This document shows, in pieces, positions 16,715-26,448 of a DNA stretch of 64,000 bases. Positions within the stretch are counted from its first letter, which is position 1, and each line of letters begins with the position of its first letter. A model generated the notes under the pieces. That model was not told the origin of the DNA. It worked only from the letters and a program-made list of their open reading frames with translations, and ran no database searches. Source of the DNA: DATLLJ01 sp965229885 (lineage in GTDB: Bacteria; Acidobacteriota; Vicinamibacteria; Vicinamibacterales; CAVVIG01); assembly GCA_965229885.1 (NCBI GenBank), contig CBDDJX010000003.1:124001-188000 (forward strand), given 5' to 3'. The translations under genes were made by a program, and so were the position numbers.

Positions 16715-17689
16715 TTACCGCGACGAAGCAGTCGTGGCGACGCCGCCTGTCAGCACGTTGTGCTTGGTGAGGAATGCGCGAATGGCCGCATAGGCCTTGA
16801 TGTTCTCCGCGTCTGTAAAGCCCCCATGCTTGCCGCCCGGCACCGTGACGAACTCGTGAGCCGCACCGATCTTTTCGAGCGCCTGGTGCAAGCGCTCCTT
16901 CTGGGTGTAGGGAACAATCGGATCCGCATCGCCGTGCACGCTGATAATCGGCGGAAGTCCGGCCCGCACGTATGTCAACGGTGAAGTCTGCTTCGCAATC
17001 TCCTCGCGATTCAGCATGGAGCCGAGCCAGGCCACAGCGTACGACCTCCTGTTCGGACCGGCCAGCAGTTCGTTGACGTCGGTGATGCCATACCAGTCAA
17101 CAACGGCTGCGACCTTCAGTTCGTCGGTGTTGTTCGGGCCGGGGGGATTGGAACCGCCTGCGCGGTCGCCCGCACACGTGTTATCCATGCCAGCCGACGC
17201 CGGGAGCATGCCCGTCGTCAACGCCAGGTGGCCGCCCGCCGACTGACCCGTCGTCACGATCTTCGTCACGTCGAAGTTGTACTGCTTGGCGTTCTTGTAA
17301 ACCCATCGCAGCGCGCAGCGGACGTCTTCGACCGCTGCTGGCGCCAGAGCGACGTTGCTCAGTCGATACTCGACGTTGACCACGGTCCAGCCCATTTGGA
17401 GGTACGGCAGCGCCGCAAGGGTGCTGGCTTCCTTGGCGCCCGCCGTCCAGCCTCCCCCATGGTAAAAAATCAGGGTCGGCGTTGGTGCCGTCAACCCGCG
17501 TGGCTGCATGACGTCGAGCTTGGCATCCCAGCCGCTGACGGTGCGATACGTGATATTTGGGGTGAATCGGTACGCGTTGGCGATGTGAGTGATGGTCGCC
17601 GTGGCATCGCTCTGGGCGCGCGCGGAATCTGGCGCCGCACAGAGCACGAGCGAAAAGACCGCGATCGTCGCGAGACACTGTTTCTTCAT
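16715..17689 (-). CDS. Secreted alpha/beta hydrolase (BD-FAE / HSL-like esterase)
   Basis: A 324-residue exported esterase. The signal peptide MKKQCLATIAVFSLVLCAAP has a likely cleavage after ARA near residue 25. The oxyanion motif HGGGW, nucleophile GQSAGG, and later DADPIVP and GGKHGGF supply the Ser-Asp-His triad. A long Asn/Pro/Gly insertion (AGGSNPPGPNNTDE) precedes the VVDWYGITD lid region. ATG 17689 has GAGGAG 6 bases upstream; longer frames upstream lack a signal peptide. The substrate cannot be told from sequence. Confidence 0.85.
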   Translation of the reverse strand: MKKQCLATIAVFSLVLCAAPDSARAQSDATATITHIANAYRFTPNITYRTVSGWDAKLDVMQPRGLTAPTPTLIFYHGGGWTAGAKEASTLAALPYLQMGWTVVNVEYRLSNVALAPAAVEDVRCALRWVYKNAKQYNFDVTKIVTTGQSAGGHLALTTGMLPASAGMDNTCAGDRAGGSNPPGPNNTDELKVAAVVDWYGITDVNELLAGPNRRSYAVAWLGSMLNREEIAKQTSPLTYVRAGLPPIISVHGDADPIVPYTQKERLHQALEKIGAAHEFVTVPGGKHGGFTDAENIKAYAAIRAFLTKHNVLTGGVATTASSR

Positions 17690-17942
17690 AGCCGCTCCTC
17701 TATTGCGTCGCGTATGACATCGCGCGGCTGGCTCCCCGCGTGACGCGTTTCCGCGTCGGCCCGCCAAGCCGGCGGCAGCATACCCTTCAAGCCCAGCCAT
17801 GCGCAACCAGTCTTCGGAGCGATTTGGCTCGGTCGAGGACGGGCGGGGCTTTTAGGCAGGGGTTCGACCGTGGTGGAAATCACCACAGCGAAACCTTACA
17901 CGTCGTGGAACGGTAGTGTTCAGCCGCCCATGAAAGATCCGT
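17690..17942. other. Intergenic stretch between the esterase and a small orphan gene
   Basis: These 253 bases separate two divergent genes. A 6-bp hairpin GTGGTG-GAAAT-CACCAC is at 17870-17886. No clear ORF or RNA was recognised. An ATG at 17930 opens a 12-codon frame, MKDPYA..., that runs out of frame into the next gene. Confidence 0.5.
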
Positions 17943-18128
17943 ATGCCGCTGTATCGCCGGATTGAGCCCAACGTGCAAATCCTGGAATACAAGTGCCCTG
18001 AGTTCGTCGAAGAGCTGATGTACGGGAAGCTTCGCAAGGAGCCGCTGCCTGTCATGGCGGACTTCCAGAAGTGGTACAACGACCAGAAGTGGTACAACGA
18101 CTTCAAGTCGTACCCTGGGACGCAATAG
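17943..18128 (+). CDS. Small orphan protein with a tandem QKWYND repeat
   Basis: A 61-residue protein, not recognised. Third codon positions are strongly G/C, like neighbouring real genes, which supports coding. It is rich in acidic and aromatic residues (EYKCPEFVEELMYG) and contains an exact 18-bp tandem duplication (18066-18083 and 18084-18101) encoding QKWYND twice. The predicted protein is soluble and cytoplasmic with no signal peptide. The ATG at 17943 has no good ribosome binding site. A nearby ATG at 17930 in another frame (MKDPYA) raises the possibility of an indel near the start. Confidence 0.45.
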   Translation: MPLYRRIEPNVQILEYKCPEFVEELMYGKLRKEPLPVMADFQKWYNDQKWYNDFKSYPGTQ

Positions 18129-18199
18129 GGCGGGCGCGGCCCAGCCAAGTAAGGCGCATTTCGAGCCGCATTGGCGCCTGGCGTTACACCTCATCCCGC

Positions 18200-18631
18200 T
18201 CACCGCTTCCCCGTTCGGTCCGCCTCGTCCATCGCGGCGTTGGCGAGCCGATCCGCGTGCGCATTATGCGCGCGGCCGACGTGCTCGAATGTCACGCGGC
18301 CGATCTCGTGCGCCAGCAGGCGTGCCTTCACGTGCAGCGGTTGCAGCCCCGGGTGCTTGACCTTGAAGCGGCCGAGCAGTTGCTGCACGAGCAGCAGTGA
18401 GTCCGAACGCACGTGGACCTTTCTGTGCCCGTGGCGTTTGGCCCACTCGAGTGCGCCGACGAGCCCCCGATACTCCGCGACGTTGTTGGTCGCGATTCCA
18501 ATCGCCTCGCAGAATTCTTCGATGAGCGTTCCGTCTGGTTGTTGGATGCGGACGCCATAGCCGGCAGGACCGGGATTGCCGCGGGCGCCGCCATCAATGT
18601 ACGCGACGATCGCGTCCGCGGGCGTCGTCAT
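18200..18631 (-). CDS. rnhA: Ribonuclease HI-type protein
   Basis: Degrades RNA in RNA/DNA hybrids. The catalytic residues are all present in order: Asp in AYIDGGARGNPGPAG, Glu in NNVAEYRGL, Asp in VRSDSLLL, and Asp in HNAHADRLAN. The ARGNPGPAG opening and short C-terminus are typical of the RnhA/YpdQ-like branch lacking the basic handle of E. coli RNase HI. It starts 4 bases after the zinc-ribbon gene stop, so the two form an operon. The length is 143 residues. Confidence 0.9.
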   Translation of the reverse strand: MTTPADAIVAYIDGGARGNPGPAGYGVRIQQPDGTLIEEFCEAIGIATNNVAEYRGLVGALEWAKRHGHRKVHVRSDSLLLVQQLLGRFKVKHPGLQPLHVKARLLAHEIGRVTFEHVGRAHNAHADRLANAAMDEADRTGKR

Positions 18632-18635
18632 GGCG

Positions 18636-19385
18636 TTACTGCGTCGATTGAGGAACGGAGCCTGAGGTCGCCTGGGCCGCGGCCGGCATGTAGTACAGGA
18701 TGCGCTGACAGCTGTCGCACTGAATGATCTGGTCGTTCCGGAGGACCGTGTTGAACACCTGCGGCCGCAGCCGCACGTGACACAGGGTGCAAATGCCGTC
18801 ACGCGCCTGGGCGACCGCGACGCCGTTGCGGCGGTCGAGGACGAGCTCGAAGATCGCGAGCGCCTGCGCAGTGAGCCCGCGCACGACCTCCGCGCGTTCG
18901 GCGGCGATTCGCTCGAGCGACGACTTCAGCACCGTGAGCTCAGTCGCCATGGCGCGGCGGTCGACCTCGACGGCCTTCTGCTCGGAGGCGAGCTCCGCTT
19001 CTGAGTGTCTGACGGTCGCCGTCAGATCGTCGGCATGAACCATGAGCTTAAGGATCGTATCCTCGATCGTCTTGATCTCGCCCTCGGCGAATCCGATCTC
19101 CTTCTGTACGGCGTGGTATTCCTGATTGGTCTTGACCGCCATGGCCTGTTCGCGGAACTTCGAGAGCCGGCCCTGGTGCATCGTCACGTCCTTCTCGACG
19201 GGGCGGCGGGCGTTCTGGTTTTCCGCGAGACGTTCCTTGGCGGTCGCGACGCGCTGGCGCGCGGCTTCAAGCCGCGCGTCGAGCGCTTTCTCGCGCTCGG
19301 GCTCATCGGCGAGCCGCCGCTCGGCATCGTGCGCCGCCGAGACGAACTTCTGAAGCGCGACGATGCGTTCGAGGTCAGCGATCAA
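18636..19385 (-). CDS. Coiled-coil zinc-ribbon protein (DUF164 / zf-RING_7 family)
   Basis: About 190 residues of helical coiled coil are followed by a C4 zinc ribbon with the cysteine pairs CTLC and CDSC, about 25 residues apart. This family is widespread, often beside RNase H or Nif3 genes, and is of uncertain function, possibly nucleic-acid associated. The first codon here is TTG 19385 with no ribosome binding site. A 16-bp tandem duplication at this spot has put an ATG (19401) out of frame, so the true start is unclear. Length from TTG is 249 residues. Confidence 0.85.
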   Translation of the reverse strand: MIADLERIVALQKFVSAAHDAERRLADEPEREKALDARLEAARQRVATAKERLAENQNARRPVEKDVTMHQGRLSKFREQAMAVKTNQEYHAVQKEIGFAEGEIKTIEDTILKLMVHADDLTATVRHSEAELASEQKAVEVDRRAMATELTVLKSSLERIAAERAEVVRGLTAQALAIFELVLDRRNGVAVAQARDGICTLCHVRLRPQVFNTVLRNDQIIQCDSCQRILYYMPAAAQATSGSVPQSTQ

Positions 19386-19456
19386 GGGGGTCAGCGATCA
19401 TTATTGGGTCCGTCTTCGCCAAGGCTTCGGCGGACACCTTCGCGTGGACTTGCCCG

Positions 19457-19487
19457 CCTTCGCTCGCGCGGTGAGCGCGAGCGAAGG
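19457..19487 (-). terminator. Strong hairpin immediately 3' of the CAU tRNA
   Basis: A perfect 13-bp stem, CCTTCGCTCGCGC and GCGCGAGCGAAGG, with a 5-base loop, ends one base before the tRNA 3' end. It probably terminates or protects the tRNA transcript. No T-run follows on the minus strand, so it may instead belong to a dispersed palindrome family. Confidence 0.55.
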
Positions 19488-19560
19488 TGGGCCCACCAGG
19501 ATTTGAACCTGGAACCCGCCGATTATGAGCCGGCTGCTCTAACCGTTGAGCTATGGGCCC
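19488..19560 (-). tRNA. tRNA with CAU anticodon (tRNA-Ile2 or tRNA-Met)
   Basis: A full 73-nt cloverleaf folds on the minus strand. It has a 7-bp acceptor stem GGGCCCA/TGGGCCC, a D-arm GCTC-AACGGTTA-GAGC, an anticodon stem GCCGG/TCGGC around loop CTCATAA, and a T-arm CCAGG-TTCAAAT-CCTGG. The discriminator is A, and CCA is not encoded. The anticodon is CAU. The short D-loop resembles tRNA-Ile2, whose C34 becomes lysidine, but an elongator tRNA-Met cannot be excluded. It is not an initiator by its acceptor pairing. Confidence 0.93.
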
Positions 19561-19568
19561 GCTCAATT

Positions 19569-21347
<1,779 letters not shown>

Positions 21348-23073
21348 AAGTTATCAATCTCATTCCCGTGTTGAGTTGCGCCAAGTTCTTGAAGCCGATC
21401 GATTTCCCGTTGAACGGCGGCGCGCTCCCGGTCAAAACGCAGCCGTTTCATGGCCCGCACACACTCGCCAACCAATGTCGCCGGCGGGGCTGGTTCGGAC
21501 GCGATGGTTGTGACCAGCTGCGCATCCAGTGTACCTAGACGCTGGATCAGGGCTGATGGTAACCCCTCGGCTGTCTCGCCGCGCAGGCTCTGCGCCATCT
21601 CGAAGATCCGCCGCGCCGCCAGCGCCCGCAAGTCCTCCTCATCAAGCGTTCCCAGGACGTCCCGGGCTTCAGCCGGGCGCTGGATCAGCCACCAGATCAG
21701 TGCTTGTTCCGCCTTTTTTACGTCCCCCAAGCTGGGTAGCTCGGCCGGGGAGAGGGTCGTTTGCCGTCTGGCCGCGATCTTCCGAAATTCCGCGTGCACG
21801 ACCTCAGCCGTAATGCGAGCGGTGTGCGCCACTTTATCGGCAAACTGGTCACGCATGGCCGGTTCGGGCAGCCACGCCGCCACGGCCAGCATCTCGGCGA
21901 GAAAGGTACGCTGCGTCTCCGGGTCGCCGAAGTCCAACCCGGCGGCCGCTCGATCGCGTAAATATTCGAGGTAGGGACGTGAACCGCGCAGTCTGGCGCG
22001 GTACTCGTCTGGGCCCGTCCGTCGGATAAACGTATCGGGATCTTCGCCGCTGTCGAGCACCACGACGTTGACGTCGAACCCTTCTTTGACCAGCAACTCA
22101 CACGAGCGCGCCGCGGCGCCTTGTCCGGCCGCGTCGGGATCGTAGCTGAGTACGACCTTTGACGTAAATCTCCGTAGCAATTGCGCCTGGTGCGGCGTCA
22201 GTGCAGTGCCGCAGGAGGCCACCACTGGCGCGGCGTCGGACTGAAACAGCTGAGCGAAATCGAAGTACCCCTCAACGAGGACCACGAACCCGAGCTTCCG
22301 GATCGCGGCCTTCGTCAGATTCAGTCCGTACAGCGTCCGCCCTTTCGAGTAGATCGGGGTCTCGGGAGAGTTTAGATATTTCGGCACCTGTTCGGCATCC
22401 ATCGACCGGCCACCGAACGCGATGACCGACCCGGCGTCACGACAGATCGGCACCATCAAGCGATGGCGGAACCGATCGACGATCTCGCCGTTGTCGCGCG
22501 CGAGGACCAGGCCGCTCTGGATCAGTAGGCCCTGTGCGAATCCCTGCTTCAACAGCCGTGCCCTCAGGCCGTCACGACTGGATGGCGCGTAGCCGAGGCC
22601 GAGCTGCTCGATCGTCTTCGCGCTGACGCCGCGCTCGGCGAGCTGCTGGCGGGCGCGCGTGCCGGCGGGGCCTGCGAGCTGCTCGCCGAAATATTCAGCC
22701 GCGACCTCGTGGATTTTCAGCAACGCCTCGCGCAGGCCTGAATCACACCGCGCGGCTTCGTCTTCACTGCCCTCGTTTCGCTCTGGCAGGGTGACGCCAA
22801 ACTTCTGCGCGAGCATCTTGACGGCGTCCTGGAAACCCACCTTCTCGTGCAGCTCGAGGAACTTGAATACGTCGCCGCCCACGCCGCAGCCGAAGCAATG
22901 GAAGAAGCCCTTGTCGGGATTGACGTGGAACGACGGCGTCTTCTCAGAATGGAACGGACAGAGGCCCTTATACGTGGTCCCCGCGCGTTTCAGCGGGACG
23001 TACTCCTGCACGACCTGCATGATGTTCGCCTGCAGGCGAAGGTCGTCGATGAACTGCTGCGGAAATAGACCCA

Positions 23074-25482
23074 TCAATCCTTCAACTCGACGACGGTGAC
23101 GCCACCTCCGCCCTGCTCAGGGGGCGCGGTCGCGAACCTGGCGACCAACGGATGCTGCTGCAGGAATCCGCTCAACGCCCACTTCAACTGGCCGGTCCCG
23201 TAGCCGTGAATGAGCCGTACGGTGTACTGATCGGTCAGCAGCGACTCGTCGAGGAACCGCTCGGCGCGGGCGATAGCTTCGTCCACACTGCATCCGATTA
23301 CGTTCAGATCCGAAGGTGTCGTCTCGCGCGGCTGCAGCTCGACGTTCACGTGGACGCGGGCCGTGATGTTGCTTCCGTGGCTTCCAGGATTTCCGGGGCC
23401 GGACCCGTCGACGACGCTCAGATCGCGCGCGCTAGCGCGCATCCGCTTGCCGCGCACGTCGATCTCCGCGGCGCCGTCGTGAAGGCTTGTCACGACACCC
23501 TCGAGCCCGAAGCTGCCGACGATCACGCGATCGCCGACCCTCGGCTCGCGCCCACCGGCTGCCGGCTTCGCGGGCGGAGGTACTGTGGACAGGAGCAGAC
23601 GTGTCACCACCTGATCGACGGCCGCCCGTGCGTCAGCGCGCACGGCTCCCGTGTCGCCCGTCGCGATCGCGTGCCGCCCCGCCTCCTGGGCGATCGCCGT
23701 GGTCTTCGCCTTCAGATTGGCGATCACACCGTCTATCTCCCGCCGCGCCTGGCGTACCTGCGTGTCGAGTTCCTCGTTCAGACGGCGCCGAAACGTTTCC
23801 TCGCGCTGACGAAGGGCGTCCTCGCGCTGGCGCATGCGCGCGCCGGCGGCTTCAACTTCCTCGCGTTCGCGCGCGGTAATCCGGTGCTCGTGATCGAGCG
23901 CCCGCATGTCGCGGTCGATCTTGGCGAGGTGTTCGGCCAGCCGCGCCTCCCGCGCGCTCAGGTTCTCGCGCGCGTGGGTGACGACGGTCGAATTCAGGCC
24001 GAGCCGCGCGGCGATCTCGAGCGCTAGGCTGCGGCCGGGCGAGCCGTAGATGAGCTCGTAGGTCGGCGCAAACGTGTCGGCATGGAAGCCGAACGCCGCA
24101 CTGGTCACGCCGTCGGTGGTCGATGCGTAGGTCTTGAGCTGGTCGTAATGGCTCGTCGCGACGATCGTGGCGCCGCGCTTTCGGAAGTGATCGACGATGG
24201 CGACGCCGAGCGCTCCGCCTTCGATGGGATCGGTGCCCGACCCGACTTCGTCCAGCAGGACGAGTGCGGGCGTGACCAGCGACTGGTCCATCGACACGAT
24301 GTTGGCGATGTGCGCCGAAAACGTGCTGAGGCTGGCTTCGATCGACTGCTCGTCTCCTATGTCCGCGAAGAACGATCGGAACACCGGCACACGCGATCCC
24401 TCGGCCGCAGGAAGACGAAGCCCCGCTTGCGCCATCATCGCCAGGAGCCCCGCCGTCTTGAGCGCGACCGTCTTGCCCCCCGTATTCGGACCGGTAATCA
24501 GCAGAAGGGTGGCCGGCGGAATCACCTTGATGGTGACCGGAACGGCATGCGCGAGCAACGGATGGCGCGCGGCGAGCAGCTCGAACCGTCCGTCGCTCGT
24601 GAGCACCGGCTCGATTCCGTCAATCGATTCAGAGAATCTCGCGCGCGCCTGCACCACGTCGAGCTCGGTGGCGGCCTCGATGGTCTGCTGCATCTCGGCG
24701 CTGCGCGCGCGGAACAGGTCGGTCAGCGCGAGCAGGATGCGTAGGACCTCCGCGTGCTCCTGCTCTTCGAGCGTGACGATGTCGTTGTTGATTTCGACCG
24801 TGCTGAGCGGCTCGAGAAAGACGCTCGCACCACTCGTCGACGACCCGTGGACGATGCCCGGAATGGCGCCGCGATGTTCCGCCTTCACGACCAGGACGAA
24901 GCGGCCGTTCCGCTCCGTGACGACCTGATCTTGGAGGTGCTTGGTCGTCTCCTTGCCGCGCAGGTACGACTCAAGCGTGCTGCGCAGCCGTGTCCGCTGC
25001 TTGCGCAGCCGCTCGCGAATGGCCTTGAGCTCAGGGCTCGCGTGATCGACGACCTCGCCCGATGCGTCGATCTTGTCGCGCGTCGCCGCCGTCTCGCCTT
25101 TGAACGAGGCCGCGCCGCTGCCAATTGTGTCGAGCCGCGGGAACGATGCGGGCGCTCGGCGGATCGCCGCGCGCAACTCGTCGATCGAATCGAGAAATGC
25201 GGCGAGTGCCAGCAGCCGGAGCGCCTCGAGCGCGCGTCCCTCGACAGCCAGCGCGGCGAAAATCTGCGGGAGGTCGTCCGATGCGCGAAGCGACAGCGAC
25301 CCGTTGGCCGCCAGAAAACGTGCGGCTTCGGTCGTCTGCGCGAGCAGGCCCGCAACGTCCCAGGGGTCGATCGAGGGTTGCAGCGCGCCGAGGCGCTCGG
25401 TGCCCATCGGGGTCAGCGCGAAGGTCTTGACGGCCTCGACGATCCGATCGAATTCGAGGGCCCTCAGGGCGCCTGGCTGCAT
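23074..25482 (-). CDS. mutS2: Endonuclease MutS2
   Basis: MutS-family ATPase linked to recombination control or ribosome rescue. N-terminal MutS core and lever domains precede the Walker A LLLITGPNTGGKTVAL (about residue 330), the Walker B LVLLDEVGSGTDP, and a coiled-coil region rich in Glu/Arg (about 500-610). The C-terminal Smr domain (from about 725) has LIHGYGTGQLKWAL. Its usual LDLRG motif is replaced by LNVIGCS, so endonuclease activity may be altered. The length is 802 residues. It heads the mutS2-dnaG-rpoD run. Confidence 0.94.
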   Translation of the reverse strand: MQPGALRALEFDRIVEAVKTFALTPMGTERLGALQPSIDPWDVAGLLAQTTEAARFLAANGSLSLRASDDLPQIFAALAVEGRALEALRLLALAAFLDSIDELRAAIRRAPASFPRLDTIGSGAASFKGETAATRDKIDASGEVVDHASPELKAIRERLRKQRTRLRSTLESYLRGKETTKHLQDQVVTERNGRFVLVVKAEHRGAIPGIVHGSSTSGASVFLEPLSTVEINNDIVTLEEQEHAEVLRILLALTDLFRARSAEMQQTIEAATELDVVQARARFSESIDGIEPVLTSDGRFELLAARHPLLAHAVPVTIKVIPPATLLLITGPNTGGKTVALKTAGLLAMMAQAGLRLPAAEGSRVPVFRSFFADIGDEQSIEASLSTFSAHIANIVSMDQSLVTPALVLLDEVGSGTDPIEGGALGVAIVDHFRKRGATIVATSHYDQLKTYASTTDGVTSAAFGFHADTFAPTYELIYGSPGRSLALEIAARLGLNSTVVTHARENLSAREARLAEHLAKIDRDMRALDHEHRITAREREEVEAAGARMRQREDALRQREETFRRRLNEELDTQVRQARREIDGVIANLKAKTTAIAQEAGRHAIATGDTGAVRADARAAVDQVVTRLLLSTVPPPAKPAAGGREPRVGDRVIVGSFGLEGVVTSLHDGAAEIDVRGKRMRASARDLSVVDGSGPGNPGSHGSNITARVHVNVELQPRETTPSDLNVIGCSVDEAIARAERFLDESLLTDQYTVRLIHGYGTGQLKWALSGFLQQHPLVARFATAPPEQGGGGVTVVELKD

Positions 25483-25643
25483 AGGTAATATTCGGAAAAG
25501 CTGGCCGCGCCGAAACGAGGCGGGGGACCGTAAATATTATCGTGCATCGGGTCGTTGGATAATCGGTCATTCGGGTCGAGGCAGGAACGGCGAAGCTGAG
25601 GCCATCACCCGGCTACCAGACTACCCAACTGACTCGATTCTAC
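25483..25643. other. Intergenic stretch between larB and mutS2 with an octamer array
   Basis: No gene is visible in these 161 bases. Plus-strand octamers CCATCACC, CGGCTACC, AGACTACC and CAACTGAC run in phase at 25602-25633. On the minus strand, GATAAT-like and TAGAAT hexamers could serve the mutS2 promoter, but none has a convincing -35. Confidence 0.4.
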
Positions 25644-26405
25644 CTACAGGTGGTTGATCAAAGAGGCGACATTGGCTGCCCCGAAGCCATTATCGATGTT
25701 CACGACCGACACGCCCGAGGCGCAACTGTTCAGCATGCCCAACAAGGCGGCGATACCGCCGAAGCTGGCGCCGTAGCCGACGCTCGTGGGCACGGCGATG
25801 ACCGGCACGCTGACCAGCCCTGAAATCACGCTCGGCAGCGCGCCTTCCATGCCGGCGACGACGATGACGACACGCGCCGCGGCGAGACGCGCCCGCTCGC
25901 CGAGGATGCGGTGAAGCCCGGCGACGCCGACGTCGTACAAACGGGCCACGTCGTTTCCCATCAGCTCTGCCGTGCACGCCGCCTCTTCGGCCACCGAAAG
26001 GTCCGACGTGCCGGCGGCAGCGACGACGATGGTCCCCTTGCCGCGCGTCACGTCCTGCTGGCTGTAACTGATGATGGCGGCATCGGCGGAATAGGTGGCG
26101 GCCGGCACCTTTTCGCGAACGGCCTCGAACGCCGCCGCGCTCGCGCGGGTCACGAGCAGCGTCCAACCGTGTGCGACAATCTCAGCGGCGATGGCCGCGA
26201 TCTGGCCCGGTGTCTTGCCCAGGCCAAGAACGACTTCGGGGAAGCCCTGGCGCACGGACCGGTGAAGGTCGACGCGCGCGAACCCCAAATCCTCGTACGG
26301 TCTGGCACGCAACTCGTCCATCAGCCGGGCGTGCGCCGCGGCTGTATCCACCTCGCCGCGCGCCACCTGTTCGAGCAGTTCCAGGAGCTGTTTATTTGAC
26401 GTCAT
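25644..26405 (-). CDS. larB: Nickel pincer cofactor biosynthesis protein LarB
   Basis: LarB carboxylates nicotinic acid adenine dinucleotide in the synthesis of the nickel-pincer cofactor of lactate racemase and related enzymes. A short helical N-domain is followed by the AIR-carboxylase-like domain with VAAAGTSDLSVAEEA, VAGMEGALPSVI, and VPTSVGYGASFGG. The length is 253 residues from ATG 26405; upstream in-frame codons would run into the divergent promoter. LarC, LarE and LarA are not nearby, so the rest of the pathway must be elsewhere or absent. Confidence 0.92.
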   Translation of the reverse strand: MTSNKQLLELLEQVARGEVDTAAAHARLMDELRARPYEDLGFARVDLHRSVRQGFPEVVLGLGKTPGQIAAIAAEIVAHGWTLLVTRASAAAFEAVREKVPAATYSADAAIISYSQQDVTRGKGTIVVAAAGTSDLSVAEEAACTAELMGNDVARLYDVGVAGLHRILGERARLAAARVVIVVAGMEGALPSVISGLVSVPVIAVPTSVGYGASFGGIAALLGMLNSCASGVSVVNIDNGFGAANVASLINHL

Positions 26406-26419
26406 GCGGACCCGACAGT

Positions 26420-26429
26420 AATATATAAG
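26420..26429. promoter_or_regulatory. Overlapping divergent -10 elements for larB and the glycosyltransferase
   Basis: Only 43 bases separate the two start codons. TATATT on the minus strand (26425-26420) and TATAAG on the plus strand (26424-26429) overlap by two bases and lie 14 and 19 bases from the larB and glycosyltransferase starts. No matching -35 boxes were found on either side. Confidence 0.45.
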
Positions 26430-26448
26430 TAACTGCGCCGTTAGAATT

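Noticed and set aside
17852..18203. Minus-strand frames of about 100 codons opposite the small orphan gene
   Set aside because: Poor composition; codon bias supports the plus-strand frame instead.
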